Virus record (IMG/VR): IMGVR_UViG_3300048837_000408
Span: 1 to 62,620 of that record
Origin: a virus
Length of the DNA: 62,620 nucleotides
Strand: one strand, 5' to 3'
The notes beneath the pieces are model-generated. The model was not told the origin of the DNA and made no database searches. It was given only the letters and a program-made list of their open reading frames with translations. Positions 25,848-34,290 of the stretch are shown piece by piece. Positions within the stretch are counted from its first letter, which is position 1. Every line of letters starts with the position of its first letter. Both the position numbers and the translations under genes were made by a program.

Positions 25848-26031
25848 CTCGCACCTTCTCCTCTGGAATTTTGAACTCACCCCGCGCCCAATTGATGTCG
25901 GCTACATAATCCTCTCTCGTTGTGCCAAAAGCCTCGATCAACTCTAAGGACGAAAAACTTTTCTTCTCCACTACCAATACATACCAGTCATCACCCAACT
26001 CAGCCCCGATGATATAAGTATTCTTTGCCAT
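25813..26031 (-). CDS. Small alpha/beta protein, second of the tandem trio
   Basis: 72 aa. Strands IIGAELGDDWYVLVVEKK and LELIEAFG, a helix around REDYVADINWARGEF, then KIPEEKVRDV. The pattern aligns with the 25650 and 26000 genes. The start at 26031 has ACAGGA upstream. It overlaps the downstream gene by 35 nt. Confidence 0.65.
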   Translation of the reverse strand: MAKNTYIIGAELGDDWYVLVVEKKSFSSLELIEAFGTTREDYVADINWARGEFKIPEEKVRDVKGIYAKSVG

Positions 26032-26236
26032 TCCTGTAATTCTCCCGATAGATATGAACATGCGAATCATCTACGTTATATTTCATTTTCGCTAGAATAA
26101 GATCATCTTCGTAAGTGCTGGCAGTCGTTTCAATGGTGGCAAGAACTTGGAAAGAATAGCCTCTCCTCTCCATCACTACAATCACACTCACATCATCCCC
26201 ATGCGATAAATCCAACCCAATAACTTTAGCCGCCAT
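26000..26236 (-). CDS. Small alpha/beta protein, third of the tandem trio
   Basis: 78 aa. It begins VIGLDLSHGDDVSVIVVMER, which looks like the first two strands of an RNase H-like fold (Asp after a hydrophobic strand), then FQVLATIE and a helix EDDLILAKMKYNV. It resembles the two downstream genes. A complete nuclease core is absent, so it may be an inactive single-module protein. Confidence 0.65.
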   Translation of the reverse strand: MAAKVIGLDLSHGDDVSVIVVMERRGYSFQVLATIETTASTYEDDLILAKMKYNVDDSHVHIYRENYRNGKEYLYHRG

Positions 26237-26756
26237 TCCTGTATTCCTTTCTAATGTCTTTCGTATAGTCTGCGAATCGTTGAACCGCCAGCCGGAAGTC
26301 CCCCACCACCATGCTCAGTAGAACCTTGGGGGTGTATGCTGCCACCACTACCTCCACATTGGAGGGGAACAGGGCGGGGCGGGGCAACCGACAGGCATTG
26401 ATCTTGGATACCGTCTGCCCCACGCAAATCTTTGTTACCTCGCTACCCATCAGGAGCACCCCACGTGCGGTGCGTAGCTCCTCAAGGAACATCTCCATCA
26501 TATGCGCGTAGCATTGTTCCTTGAACTCTTTACCCACCTTGGGGTCGTGTCTCCACAGCAGGGTCGCCCGACACTCACCGTACTGGATGCCAGCCCGGAT
26601 CAGTTCACTACGGAGGGCTTGCCCCGCTTCTCCCACGAAGGTAGCATTGACCCGCAGTTCCTCATAGTCAGGCGACTCGCCCACCAGCAGGATCGGAGCG
26701 TTCTTCTTACCGGAAGTGGCTACCTCTTTCCTTTTACAGACGGGGCACTCGTTCAT
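26226..26756 (-). CDS. Uracil-DNA glycosylase-like protein
   Basis: 176 aa. Residues 20-50 give ILLVGESPDYEELR then FVGEAGQALRSELIRAGI, the family 4/5 UDG pattern (GE-P followed by G-x-G-x-L-L). A second strand GVLLMGSEVTK near 100 and VVVAAYTP near 135 follow; the usual HPS motif is degenerate, so activity is uncertain. An N-terminal CPVC pair may bind metal. It starts on the stop of the polymerase gene (ATGA), suggesting a repair or uracil-handling role at the fork. Confidence 0.7.
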   Translation of the reverse strand: MNECPVCKRKEVATSGKKNAPILLVGESPDYEELRVNATFVGEAGQALRSELIRAGIQYGECRATLLWRHDPKVGKEFKEQCYAHMMEMFLEELRTARGVLLMGSEVTKICVGQTVSKINACRLPRPALFPSNVEVVVAAYTPKVLLSMVVGDFRLAVQRFADYTKDIRKEYRNGG

Positions 26757-28477
26757 TTCTTCTCTCCCCAATTTGGTCCCCAGAATGGCTCCGCCACTAC
26801 CGGGATGGTGTCACCCAATGTCATGCGCCCCGCCTCTGTCCAGGCATCACACAGTAATTGGATATACGCATCCTTGTATTCCAGCGGGACATCACACACG
26901 ATCTCATCGTGCACGAACATGGTCAGGCAGAAGGGCAGTCCCCGCCTGGTCGCCTCACTGTGAACGAACGCACCCGCGATCTTGGTTTGATGGGCAGCAG
27001 TGGATTGAATCGGGGCGTTGATCGCATTGTTCTTCCACTGATAGGAGTGCATATTCATCCAGCACCGCCGACCCAAAGCGTTCCGCACATACTCTTTGCG
27101 CTGCGCCTCACGCCGATACTTCTCCATGTACAGCTTCACCCCAGGGAACCCCCGGAAGTAGGTCGCTAGATGTCGTTCGGCTTCTTCCTCCGAGATGCCA
27201 GCCTTCGCCGCAATCCCCGCAGCACTCATACCATAGGGGATACCCAGGTTGATCGACTTTGCAGTTAGATACTTTGCCTTGTCGGACTTGTCGAAGTTTG
27301 GATCACTGAAGACCAACCGCCCGGTGGTGATGTGGGGACTGATGCCACTCTGGAGATCCCCGATGAGGTGCTTGTCCCCGCTGAGTTTAGCGAGAATGCG
27401 AGGTTCCTGTTGAGCAACATCTGCCCCCACTGTGATACAACCCTTCCCCGGTATAAATAGATTCCGAAATTCCGGCACGGTACGAGCGGGAATATTCTGG
27501 AGATTGGGATCTGTGCTTGACATTCTGGAGGTATCCACCGCCCCACAAATTTTCCAGTTGGTGTACACCCACTCATCGTCCTCCAGGTACTTTTCAATCC
27601 AGTTGTATCCATAGGTTCCCGCCGCCTTCGAGTAGTGTCTATACGCAAGAATGTTGTCGATCAGTTCCAGACCGGACTTGCGCCCCCGCTGGATGAGCTT
27701 ATCCTTCAGATCGTTCAGGTGTTCCTCATCCGTGGAGGGAATCTTGAACCCAAACACTTCCTGAATTTTCTTCTGTACCTGCTGCCACGATCCGGGGTTG
27801 AAGTCAAGGCTTGCTCTGATCTCATCGGATTTAGTCTGGAAGGTATGCGCCAGATTCGTCCACCCCTCTACATCTATCCGAGCGGGGGGCATATCCAGCA
27901 CCACCCAGATCATCGGAGCGTCAGCATCCCAGTAGAAATCAAAGGGTTCATCATTATCTTCTATGTAGGCCATCTGCTGTTTGGCTATCCGCAAGGTGGA
28001 CAGGGCATCCTTCGCCGCGTACTCCTTACGTTGGGGGGTCATCTCGGTTGCGGATTGGAACTCGTCCCGCGTTTCCTTCTCCATGTACTCCCCCAACCAA
28101 CGGATCGAGAGGGAACCCAGATCGAACAGTGAGTGATACCCACCCCATAGCTCCTGATCCACCAGCATCGTGTCCCAGATAGGGCGGGGGAGGATGGTTG
28201 CCCATCTCCGCATCTGACGCAGATCGAACACCGCGTTTTGTAGCACCCATCGTCCCGCCTTCAGTAGATCCACCACCTTACGCAGATCATAGGAGTCGTA
28301 GATTTGGTATACTGTCGGATTATCGCTATCCATATCCCGCTCTAGGGCGATGGACAGACAGGCGAACTCACCCGTTGGCCGATGGAGCTTACCATCAATC
28401 ATGGAATACAGTTCCATATCTAGACTAGCCATCTCACCTGAATAGGCTTCAGGCGGTAGCCCCTCATGGACGATCAT
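26753..28477 (-). CDS. DNA polymerase, family A, with 3'-5' exonuclease domain
   Basis: 574 aa. Exonuclease: SLDMELYS with Asp 20 and Glu 22, NAVFDLRQM near 90, AAKDALSTLR near 155. Polymerase: motif A GADVAQQEPRILAK near 360, motif B KYLTAKSINLGIPYG near 415, motif C FVHDEI near 522. There is no 5'-nuclease domain. The residue equivalent to E. coli Pol I Phe762 is Leu (INLGIPYG), a variant correlated in phage surveys with slower, more accurate replication. It is the replicative enzyme of the operon, next to helicase and primase genes. Confidence 0.95.
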   Translation of the reverse strand: MIVHEGLPPEAYSGEMASLDMELYSMIDGKLHRPTGEFACLSIALERDMDSDNPTVYQIYDSYDLRKVVDLLKAGRWVLQNAVFDLRQMRRWATILPRPIWDTMLVDQELWGGYHSLFDLGSLSIRWLGEYMEKETRDEFQSATEMTPQRKEYAAKDALSTLRIAKQQMAYIEDNDEPFDFYWDADAPMIWVVLDMPPARIDVEGWTNLAHTFQTKSDEIRASLDFNPGSWQQVQKKIQEVFGFKIPSTDEEHLNDLKDKLIQRGRKSGLELIDNILAYRHYSKAAGTYGYNWIEKYLEDDEWVYTNWKICGAVDTSRMSSTDPNLQNIPARTVPEFRNLFIPGKGCITVGADVAQQEPRILAKLSGDKHLIGDLQSGISPHITTGRLVFSDPNFDKSDKAKYLTAKSINLGIPYGMSAAGIAAKAGISEEEAERHLATYFRGFPGVKLYMEKYRREAQRKEYVRNALGRRCWMNMHSYQWKNNAINAPIQSTAAHQTKIAGAFVHSEATRRGLPFCLTMFVHDEIVCDVPLEYKDAYIQLLCDAWTEAGRMTLGDTIPVVAEPFWGPNWGEKK

Positions 28478-29786
28478 AATATTTGATCCTTCTCCCCAAC
28501 CATTCAGTCACCGTGGTTGACACCACATTACCCGCCATCCGGTACTGCGTACTGTCGCTCATCCCATCGCACCAATCATCGGGGAATCCCTGAAGTCTCA
28601 TACATTCAACCGGAGTCAATCGGCGCACACCCACCGTACCGACCATAAGGTCGGTACTACTCTTATAGTCACGCATGGCTATGGTACTGGCTACTTCATC
28701 CTCCTCACACTGATCCGATCGTTGCATTCGATAGGTAACTGCGGGAGGATGATCTAATGCTAAGGTATCAGTAACTTCTATTGAATGAATTGGCCCCTGT
28801 GCTCCTGTTTGATTGGTGCGAAACGCTACTGTTACATAATTATCACTGTCCTCTCGATGGGACAATTGTGCCTGAGAACGCAGAGAGCGCGCACAATCCC
28901 TTGAAACCATTACCGGATTTGTATAGTTTAGTGAATACGATCCATTCTCCTTTGCTTGTAGTGTCCCACTCACGCCCCCCTGTAATCGGAAGTTTCTAAC
29001 ATCTACTGCATCGTTGAATAGATACAGCCCAGTCTTGGCCCCCATCCCACCACCGTCACCCTGGAGTGTGACTGATGTGTCCGGATCTATTCTAATTCGG
29101 TCTGCTGTCCTGCCGAAGTCAATAGTGCTTTCTTCAGAATGGGAGGCAGCTCCTTCCCCCGCTTTTCTGCTCGGCGGAGTATCCCCAGGCAAGCCTTCTG
29201 GCTCAAGTAATACTTGGATGCTACCTTCCCCTCCAAAATGGACGACAACGAACACACGCTTGCGCCGTTGGGCCAGTCCGAAATATTGGGAATCCAATAC
29301 TCTCCATGCGAGTGTCGCTTGTCCACTTCGAGCCACGCCGGTTCTTGCCCACCGCCCAGATCGAGGCATTGGAATGTCGGCTTGGAGCAGTTCCGCAATG
29401 ACCGCCTGGAAATCGCGTCCCTGGTTGCTTGACAAAGCACCCGGTACATTCTCCCAGACTGCCCAATCGGGGCCGACCTCTCGAATAATTCTTGCTCCCT
29501 CAAAGAATAGGTTGCTTCGCTTACCATCTAATCCCTCCCGCCGCCCCGCCACCGATAAGTCCTGGCAAGGTGAACCGAAACTAATAATGTCTGCATACGG
29601 TAATGGGAAGGGCCTTCCTTCCCCACACAATTGAATGTCGCCGTAGATCAGATGGTCAGGCCAATGCTTGCGGAGCACCTGCTGGCAGTTCTTGTCAATC
29701 TCTACGTGCGCGATTGTCTCAATCCCCGCTTGCTCAAAGCCATAAGCGAACCCGCCCATCCCGGCAAAGAGATCAATATGATTCAC
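28464..29786 (-). CDS. DNA (cytosine-5) methyltransferase
   Basis: 440 aa. C5-methyltransferase motifs in order: I DLFAGMGGFAYGFEQAG, IV GSPCQDLSVAG with the catalytic Cys, VI WENVPGAL, VIII AQRRKRVFVV, a long variable target-recognition region, IX RRLTPVECMRLQGFPDDW and X QYRMAGNVVSTTV. It methylates cytosine C5 in a specific DNA site, probably to evade host restriction. The GTG at 29786 is preferred (GGGAGG upstream, overlapping the previous stop as GTGA). It overlaps the polymerase start by 14 nt. Confidence 0.93.
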   Translation of the reverse strand: MNHIDLFAGMGGFAYGFEQAGIETIAHVEIDKNCQQVLRKHWPDHLIYGDIQLCGEGRPFPLPYADIISFGSPCQDLSVAGRREGLDGKRSNLFFEGARIIREVGPDWAVWENVPGALSSNQGRDFQAVIAELLQADIPMPRSGRWARTGVARSGQATLAWRVLDSQYFGLAQRRKRVFVVVHFGGEGSIQVLLEPEGLPGDTPPSRKAGEGAASHSEESTIDFGRTADRIRIDPDTSVTLQGDGGGMGAKTGLYLFNDAVDVRNFRLQGGVSGTLQAKENGSYSLNYTNPVMVSRDCARSLRSQAQLSHREDSDNYVTVAFRTNQTGAQGPIHSIEVTDTLALDHPPAVTYRMQRSDQCEEDEVASTIAMRDYKSSTDLMVGTVGVRRLTPVECMRLQGFPDDWCDGMSDSTQYRMAGNVVSTTVTEWLGRRIKYYDRP

Positions 29787-30103
29787 CAGACCTCCCGGCA
29801 GCACACCCGGAAGTAATACGGAATTTCATACTCATCTTCAAACACCAACTCAACCACAATCCCAGCATCTAACAAAACTAGAGCCTCATCCAAAACAAGG
29901 GTGGTTCCGAAGCAAGGCTTTCCCTGCTCATTCATATTGAATGCCGCCCGCACGAAGATCAGATCCATCGCATCCAGCATCTCGGTCATCCCCTGTAGGT
30001 TGTGGAACAGAGCATTGACACCCCCATCGAACTGTACCGGATTGATGTCATTCTCTACGATCTCATATACCTTCTCAGAGATTATGCCAACTAAGTCCTT
30101 CAT
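29783..30103 (-). CDS. Hypothetical protein upstream of the cytosine methyltransferase
   Basis: 106 aa. Helical N-terminus (KDLVGIISEKVYEIVEND), a Gly-rich turn, then beta strands including GTTLVLDEALVLLDAG and VVELVFEDEYEIPYYF. The start at 30103 lies inside the 3' end of the helicase gene. No family recognised. Confidence 0.62.
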   Translation of the reverse strand: MKDLVGIISEKVYEIVENDINPVQFDGGVNALFHNLQGMTEMLDAMDLIFVRAAFNMNEQGKPCFGTTLVLDEALVLLDAGIVVELVFEDEYEIPYYFRVCCREVW

Positions 30104-31232
30104 CTTCCCAGCCCCTTTCCCCAGTGAAACCAAATCTAATTGCACCAATACCCGACTTATACCCACCGCGACTTGCCCCCATAATAAGATAAGAACTACC
30201 TTCAATATATGGAAGTTTATTCGCTTTGTTATCCTTACCCATATCGACAAAGATACCATCAGGGTTGTAAATCAGGACAATCATATAGGCCATTGCTTCA
30301 GCCAGCCGACTATAACGAATGTGGTTTACTCTCGGAATACCTCCAATGTACTTATCACTCAATTGACACAGCAATACAATGGGACGATCAATCAACTTTG
30401 CCGTGTTTGCGATAGTCATGTAGATATAGGATGCATTTGCTGTATCTTCCCGCCCCCCCTTGGGAGTCATCAAATCCGCAAAGTCAATGAATACACAATA
30501 AATCTCGGGGTCACTAGCAATAAGGCGGCTGATGGCAACGGAGGCAGAATCCACATCATAGATCCCATCATCCATTCTCAGTAGCTTTCTCTGCCCATCG
30601 GGTAGGTTGGGTCGTATCTCAAACCACCGCGCCATGATCTCCTCAGCCTTCATCTCTAAACTCAGTAATCCGACTTTCTTTTTCTTGCGGGTCATCTTGT
30701 CTATCAACTTAACAACCGTAGTTGTTTTTCCAGTTTTGGGTGGTGCTCCCACTAAGATCATTCCAGATGCGGGCATCCCCCCAAAGTATTCATCCCATCC
30801 CTCCCAGTAAGTCGGTATCCACTTAGCTTTCCTTGGCTCAATCTGATCGCCAGATCGCCAGTTGAAGCGGTTGATTTCCAGCTTTGAGAGTTCAGCACCG
30901 GCCCTACTAATATCTATCTCCTCACCCTTGAGGAGCCTCCGCACCGATTTATCCAACGATGCGCCGACCTGAACGCGGGTTGCAACCGTTTCCAATAACT
31001 TGATGTATGAACTTGTGTCTGTATCTTTTACTGAGTCTGCGGCGAGTAGCGCCGTCTGTACTGGTTGAAAGCCCACGTGCCCTATAATATCGGCCTGATC
31101 TTTTCCGGCCACCACCTCCTTTACGATCTGATCATACGGCGCTTCCAGCGCCAACAGGTCTACCGATGCGGGGCTGATCCTTCCTTGCAGCACCAGCCCA
31201 GTGACGATTTGTGATGCCGCCGACCAATCCAT
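30075..31232 (-). CDS. DnaB-like replicative helicase
   Basis: 385 aa. RecA-type core with Walker A VGAPPKTGKTTTVVKLI near 155-170, an ExL motif LLSLEMKAEE, Walker B CVFIDFADLM near 247 and motif H3 IVLLCQLSD near 283. The N-terminal 100 residues are helical but short for a full DnaB N-domain. It would unwind DNA ahead of the family A polymerase and interact with the primase encoded upstream. The start lies 101 nt inside the methyltransferase gene, with GGAGGAGG 12 nt upstream. Confidence 0.88.
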   Translation of the reverse strand: MDWSAASQIVTGLVLQGRISPASVDLLALEAPYDQIVKEVVAGKDQADIIGHVGFQPVQTALLAADSVKDTDTSSYIKLLETVATRVQVGASLDKSVRRLLKGEEIDISRAGAELSKLEINRFNWRSGDQIEPRKAKWIPTYWEGWDEYFGGMPASGMILVGAPPKTGKTTTVVKLIDKMTRKKKKVGLLSLEMKAEEIMARWFEIRPNLPDGQRKLLRMDDGIYDVDSASVAISRLIASDPEIYCVFIDFADLMTPKGGREDTANASYIYMTIANTAKLIDRPIVLLCQLSDKYIGGIPRVNHIRYSRLAEAMAYMIVLIYNPDGIFVDMGKDNKANKLPYIEGSSYLIMGASRGGYKSGIGAIRFGFTGERGWEDEGLSWHNL

Positions 31233-31956
31233 TTGCTACCCATGCCTCCTCCGCTCGATGGAACGCCAACTCATAATAATGAGGATCATTCTCAATCCCA
31301 ATAAAACACCTTCGTAAATTGATACAAGCCTCAGCCGATGTACCAGACCCCATTACGGGATCTACTACCAGATCCCCCGGACGAGTATAGGTTTCGATAA
31401 GATACTCAAATAGGAGAAGCGGTTTTTGTGTTGGATGCACCTTCCCCTTCTGTGACGCATTAGAATAATTCAGAATATTCTTTGGGTAGTAAAGATTATT
31501 TCTTGTGGTCACAGCAGATGGGTCTATAAAATAATTTGTACTGGATGAATACCCACCCTTATTTCTAACCTTACCCCGCTCCTCCATCTTAGGATAATAG
31601 GTTACCTGTGATTTTCCAAATACCAATACATCCTCTGTAATTTGAAATGGCTGTTTTTTGGCATTGGCAAATCCAGCACTATTGTTTTTATTCCATACCC
31701 ACCGATGCCGATACTGCTTCAAATTACTCATTACCAACATACTGGTGAATGGCTCAATGGCAGTCAATACTATTGCAGCATTGGGGGTAGTGATCCGTTT
31801 AAACTGATCCCACATGACATCCAACGGAATCATTTTGTCCCAAGTATTACGTGCCGTTTTCTCATACGGCAGATCCGCCAAGATCATATTGACTGATCCA
31901 TCTCCCACCCGATCTAACAGATGTAGACATTCTCCCAACCACATTTGACAGTCCAT
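31132..31956 (-). CDS. Site-specific DNA methyltransferase, N4/N6 amino type
   Basis: 274 aa. Beta-class order: catalytic motif IV ILADLPYEKT near 25-34 first, and SAM-binding motif I VVDPVMGSGTSAEACI near 200-215 later, followed by FIGIENDPHYYELA. It modifies adenine N6 or cytosine N4; the base cannot be told. RBS AAGGAGG lies inside the primase gene. It overlaps the primase by 95 nt and the helicase by 101 nt; its C-terminal ~30 residues beyond the usual end are encoded in the helicase overlap. Confidence 0.9.
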   Translation of the reverse strand: MDCQMWLGECLHLLDRVGDGSVNMILADLPYEKTARNTWDKMIPLDVMWDQFKRITTPNAAIVLTAIEPFTSMLVMSNLKQYRHRWVWNKNNSAGFANAKKQPFQITEDVLVFGKSQVTYYPKMEERGKVRNKGGYSSSTNYFIDPSAVTTRNNLYYPKNILNYSNASQKGKVHPTQKPLLLFEYLIETYTRPGDLVVDPVMGSGTSAEACINLRRCFIGIENDPHYYELAFHRAEEAWVANGLVGGITNRHWAGAARKDQPRIGRPVGAGSAV

Positions 31957-32776
31957 ATAACACCTCCTTCAAACCTTGAGCATCTTTCTGTAAGTAATCA
32001 TTTGGATCTTTCGCGCCCTCCGGGTAATCCAATCGCGCCACCTGCCCACGCCAGTCTAAGCCAGCCGCCAGCAGGTTCGCTTCTCGTTCTTCGCCTTTAT
32101 CGGGTAGGATGCAGATTTTGTACGGCCACCAGCCAAACCAATCTGGCTTGATATTACTCTTGCCTACTGACGGTGTACTGACGGCATACCCCATTAAGGC
32201 CAACGAGATAGCATCGAATAATCCAAACGTAATAAAGAGGGTGGTTCCACCCATCTTCCAGGTGGGGGTATAAATCCCCGGCTTCTGTCCCTTCACTTGA
32301 AAGAACCTCTGCCCGGTCTTCCCTTGCACCCAGCTTCCAGCCCGAAACAAGATGTCCTTGAGAGAGCCGTCCTGTCGGTAGGATGGAACCACATACCACC
32401 CATCCCAATACCCCAACTGATACTTGCTGATCGCTTCCCCAATGCCACGCTTGATGAGATAGTCCTGGTATTCCTCATGCTTGCGTAAATACGAATGGGC
32501 AGCATTGACAAAGTGATCCGGTTCCATACCAGTTGGGATATGGGGTTCGTACTCTGCGGGTTTAGTGAGCCGGTTGATCGGACGAAGCGCAACACGCTCC
32601 AATAAATGCTCCGTCCGACCCGTTGCCCCGCACGCCACGCAGCGGTATCTGTCCTCGTATACCAGTAAGGATGGCTTGTTATCCTCATGGTAGGGGCAGA
32701 TCGCGGATACATAACGTTCGTACCGCCGTGCCCCTTCCAGAGCCATCGCAAGATCGAGGACATCACCGCTGGACAT
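31862..32776 (-). CDS. DnaG-type primase with CHC2 zinc finger and TOPRIM-like domain
   Basis: 304 aa. The CHC2-type zinc finger is CPYH near 27-30 and CVAC near 47-50 (with YHEDNKPSL between). A TOPRIM-like segment follows: FITFGLFDAISLALMGY near 190 and ICILPDKGEE near 230. The TOPRIM Glu normally found as EG-x-x-D is absent here (TFGLFD), and the DxD motif is DKG, so catalysis may use other residues or the domain may only bind. The ATG at 32776 is placed just after the upstream stop with GGAGGG in front. It would prime lagging-strand synthesis. Confidence 0.8.
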   Translation of the reverse strand: MSSGDVLDLAMALEGARRYERYVSAICPYHEDNKPSLLVYEDRYRCVACGATGRTEHLLERVALRPINRLTKPAEYEPHIPTGMEPDHFVNAAHSYLRKHEEYQDYLIKRGIGEAISKYQLGYWDGWYVVPSYRQDGSLKDILFRAGSWVQGKTGQRFFQVKGQKPGIYTPTWKMGGTTLFITFGLFDAISLALMGYAVSTPSVGKSNIKPDWFGWWPYKICILPDKGEEREANLLAAGLDWRGQVARLDYPEGAKDPNDYLQKDAQGLKEVLYGLSNVVGRMSTSVRSGGRWISQYDLGGSAV

Positions 32777-32778
32777 TC

Positions 32779-33624
32779 TTAGTCTTCCCTCCACGCCTTG
32801 CGCTTCGCCTTGGGCGCAGGTTCCGGTTCGACTTCATCCTCATCATCTTCCCATTCTTCTTCATCCTGCTTGGGCTTCTTCACCTCGGCGGGAACTTCGA
32901 ATGGGTTCTCAAATTCTTCTTCCTCAACCGGCTTGGCTTTCTTGGTCGCACCCTTCACAGCTTTCTTGAACATACCCGCAGGTACTTCCGCCAGGGTCTT
33001 GATGTATCCATTCTCCATCGTCACCATGAACGGCTCATCCCGCTCCGAGAGGATCTGTTCCAGATAAGGCAACACATTGTCCGAGTAGGCAAGGCTTTCT
33101 TGCACCACATCGAACCCGGCCAACTCCAGGAAGTCATACACCTTTTTGTTCTGACCCTTGGAGCCATTCAGGTAGGCAGTCCCATCCTTGTCCCGTCCGA
33201 AGTTGTACTCCAGGAACAGGGGCATCTCCGCACCTTCCCAATCCCCATTCAGGATCTCCAACAGGACGGTGAACTGAAGGTGCTCGGGCTTGTAGTAACT
33301 GCGACCATCCCGGAGCTTGACATCCTTCCCCTCCACCATGCGGGGCATGGGAAGTTCACCGGGCTTGGCAACGAACCGCTTGAACCGAACGATGTGCGTG
33401 CCACCCGTAGGATACAGGGAGTACAGCATATCCCCACCGCCATTAGTACGGACGGTGCAGCTTTCCAGTTGGTTAGCCATTGGGAGGCACAGGTATTCCG
33501 GGATACCGTCTGGACGTGGGATGCGGATAGTCTCGTCCTCATCATAGATGATGATCGTGGACTTGCCGATCTTGACCTTGACATTACTCAAAGTATTACT
33601 GTAAGTCTTATTTTCAACGCGCAT
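32779..33624 (-). CDS. Probable ssDNA-binding or replication accessory protein with acidic tail
   Basis: 281 aa. The core (1-195) is beta-rich with aromatic and basic residues, for example HIVRFKRFVAKPGELPMPRM and HLQFTVLLEILNGDWEG. The last 60 residues are dominated by Glu, Asp, Lys and Pro (VEEEEFENPFEVPAEVKKPK), like the acidic protein-binding tail of SSB proteins. It is directly upstream of primase. The SSB role is inferred from architecture and context only. Confidence 0.6.
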   Translation of the reverse strand: MRVENKTYSNTLSNVKVKIGKSTIIIYDEDETIRIPRPDGIPEYLCLPMANQLESCTVRTNGGGDMLYSLYPTGGTHIVRFKRFVAKPGELPMPRMVEGKDVKLRDGRSYYKPEHLQFTVLLEILNGDWEGAEMPLFLEYNFGRDKDGTAYLNGSKGQNKKVYDFLELAGFDVVQESLAYSDNVLPYLEQILSERDEPFMVTMENGYIKTLAEVPAGMFKKAVKGATKKAKPVEEEEFENPFEVPAEVKKPKQDEEEWEDDEDEVEPEPAPKAKRKAWRED

Positions 33625-33626
33625 TG

Positions 33627-33872
33627 TTATCCTCTTGTAAACTCAGCTTGACGGCGCTTGCACCGTAAGTCATGTGCTGACTGAACACCATCCGCCAGCG
33701 ACACCAATAGACCCTTGAACCCATCCATACTCAATACCGTTGTGGTCACACCATCTTCAGAACTCTGCTCGATAATACCCTCCCCAATTGGAACTCGTAC
33801 AAGTACCCGCCCCTCTGGGACGAATGTTGGATTGTATGGTTTATACTGTACGGGATCCCGTACTGATCTCCT
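33627..33872 (-). CDS. Open frame without a standard start codon
   Basis: Up to 81 codons are open on the minus strand between stop codons, with protein-like content (PEGRVLVRVPIGEGIIEQ; LSMDGFKGLLVSLADG) filling an otherwise empty gap in a tightly packed operon. An AAGGAG ribosome site overlaps the 5' end, but no ATG, GTG or TTG follows until codon 42 (GTG). Either a non-canonical start is used, a sequencing error hides the start, or only a 40-residue product is made. No family recognised. Confidence 0.45.
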   Translation of the reverse strand, partial: RRSVRDPVQYKPYNPTFVPEGRVLVRVPIGEGIIEQSSEDGVTTTVLSMDGFKGLLVSLADGVQSAHDLRCKRRQAEFTRG

Positions 33873-33883
33873 TCAATTCAAAC

Positions 33884-34114
33884 TCAATCATCTTCATCTG
33901 GTTTCCTCTGCAATCCCATATCCTCATCCGAGAACCCGGCCTCTCGCATTTGGTCAGCCAGCATGTTCCGGCGTATGTCTGCTATCGAGATACCAATATC
34001 CTCTGACATCTGTTTCAAAATCTCGTACTGCTCGGGTGTTGTCCCATCTGGGCGCAGCACCGAAGCCCCCGTTCTTTTTCGCCCCCTTTTCTTGGGATCT
34101 TCTTCAGGTGGCAT
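33884..34114 (-). CDS. Small basic protein, possible ribbon-helix-helix regulator
   Basis: 76 aa. A very basic N-terminus (KKRGRKRTGASVL) is followed by two predicted helices, TPEQYEILKQMSEDIG and IADIRRNMLADQMREAG, a layout compatible with ribbon-helix-helix DNA-binding proteins. Acidic C-terminus. It may regulate the operon; the assignment is tentative. Confidence 0.6.
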   Translation of the reverse strand: MPPEEDPKKRGRKRTGASVLRPDGTTPEQYEILKQMSEDIGISIADIRRNMLADQMREAGFSDEDMGLQRKPDEDD

Positions 34115-34116
34115 AC

Positions 34117-34290
34117 TTACTCCTGTTTCAAAAATTCAGCATCAACCCGTTCGACTAACTCCGGGGCTACCACTAAGAGGGACTCACGATACCCGGCAGC
34201 ACCAGAAATCCAGGTCACGTTGTTCAGATCACACATCGTGCTAAGATCAGTACCAATCGCTATCAACGTGAGGGCATGGATCACTGTCAT
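34117..34290 (-). CDS. Hypothetical small protein
   Basis: 57 aa, from the ATG at 34290 that overlaps the stop of the 33-residue gene upstream (ATGA). Hydrophobic N-terminal stretch (TVIHALTLIAIGTDL) then a mixed domain. No family recognised. Confidence 0.6.
   Translation of the reverse strand: MTVIHALTLIAIGTDLSTMCDLNNVTWISGAAGYRESLLVVAPELVERVDAEFLKQE

Noticed and set aside
29014-29634. 206-codon plus-strand frame opposite the cytosine methyltransferase
   Set aside because: All ten C5-methyltransferase motifs lie on the minus strand; the other frame is low-complexity and lacks an RBS.
32623-33651. 342-codon plus-strand frame opposite the primase and SSB-like genes
   Set aside because: It is antisense to two well-supported genes and reads as a mirror of their codon bias.
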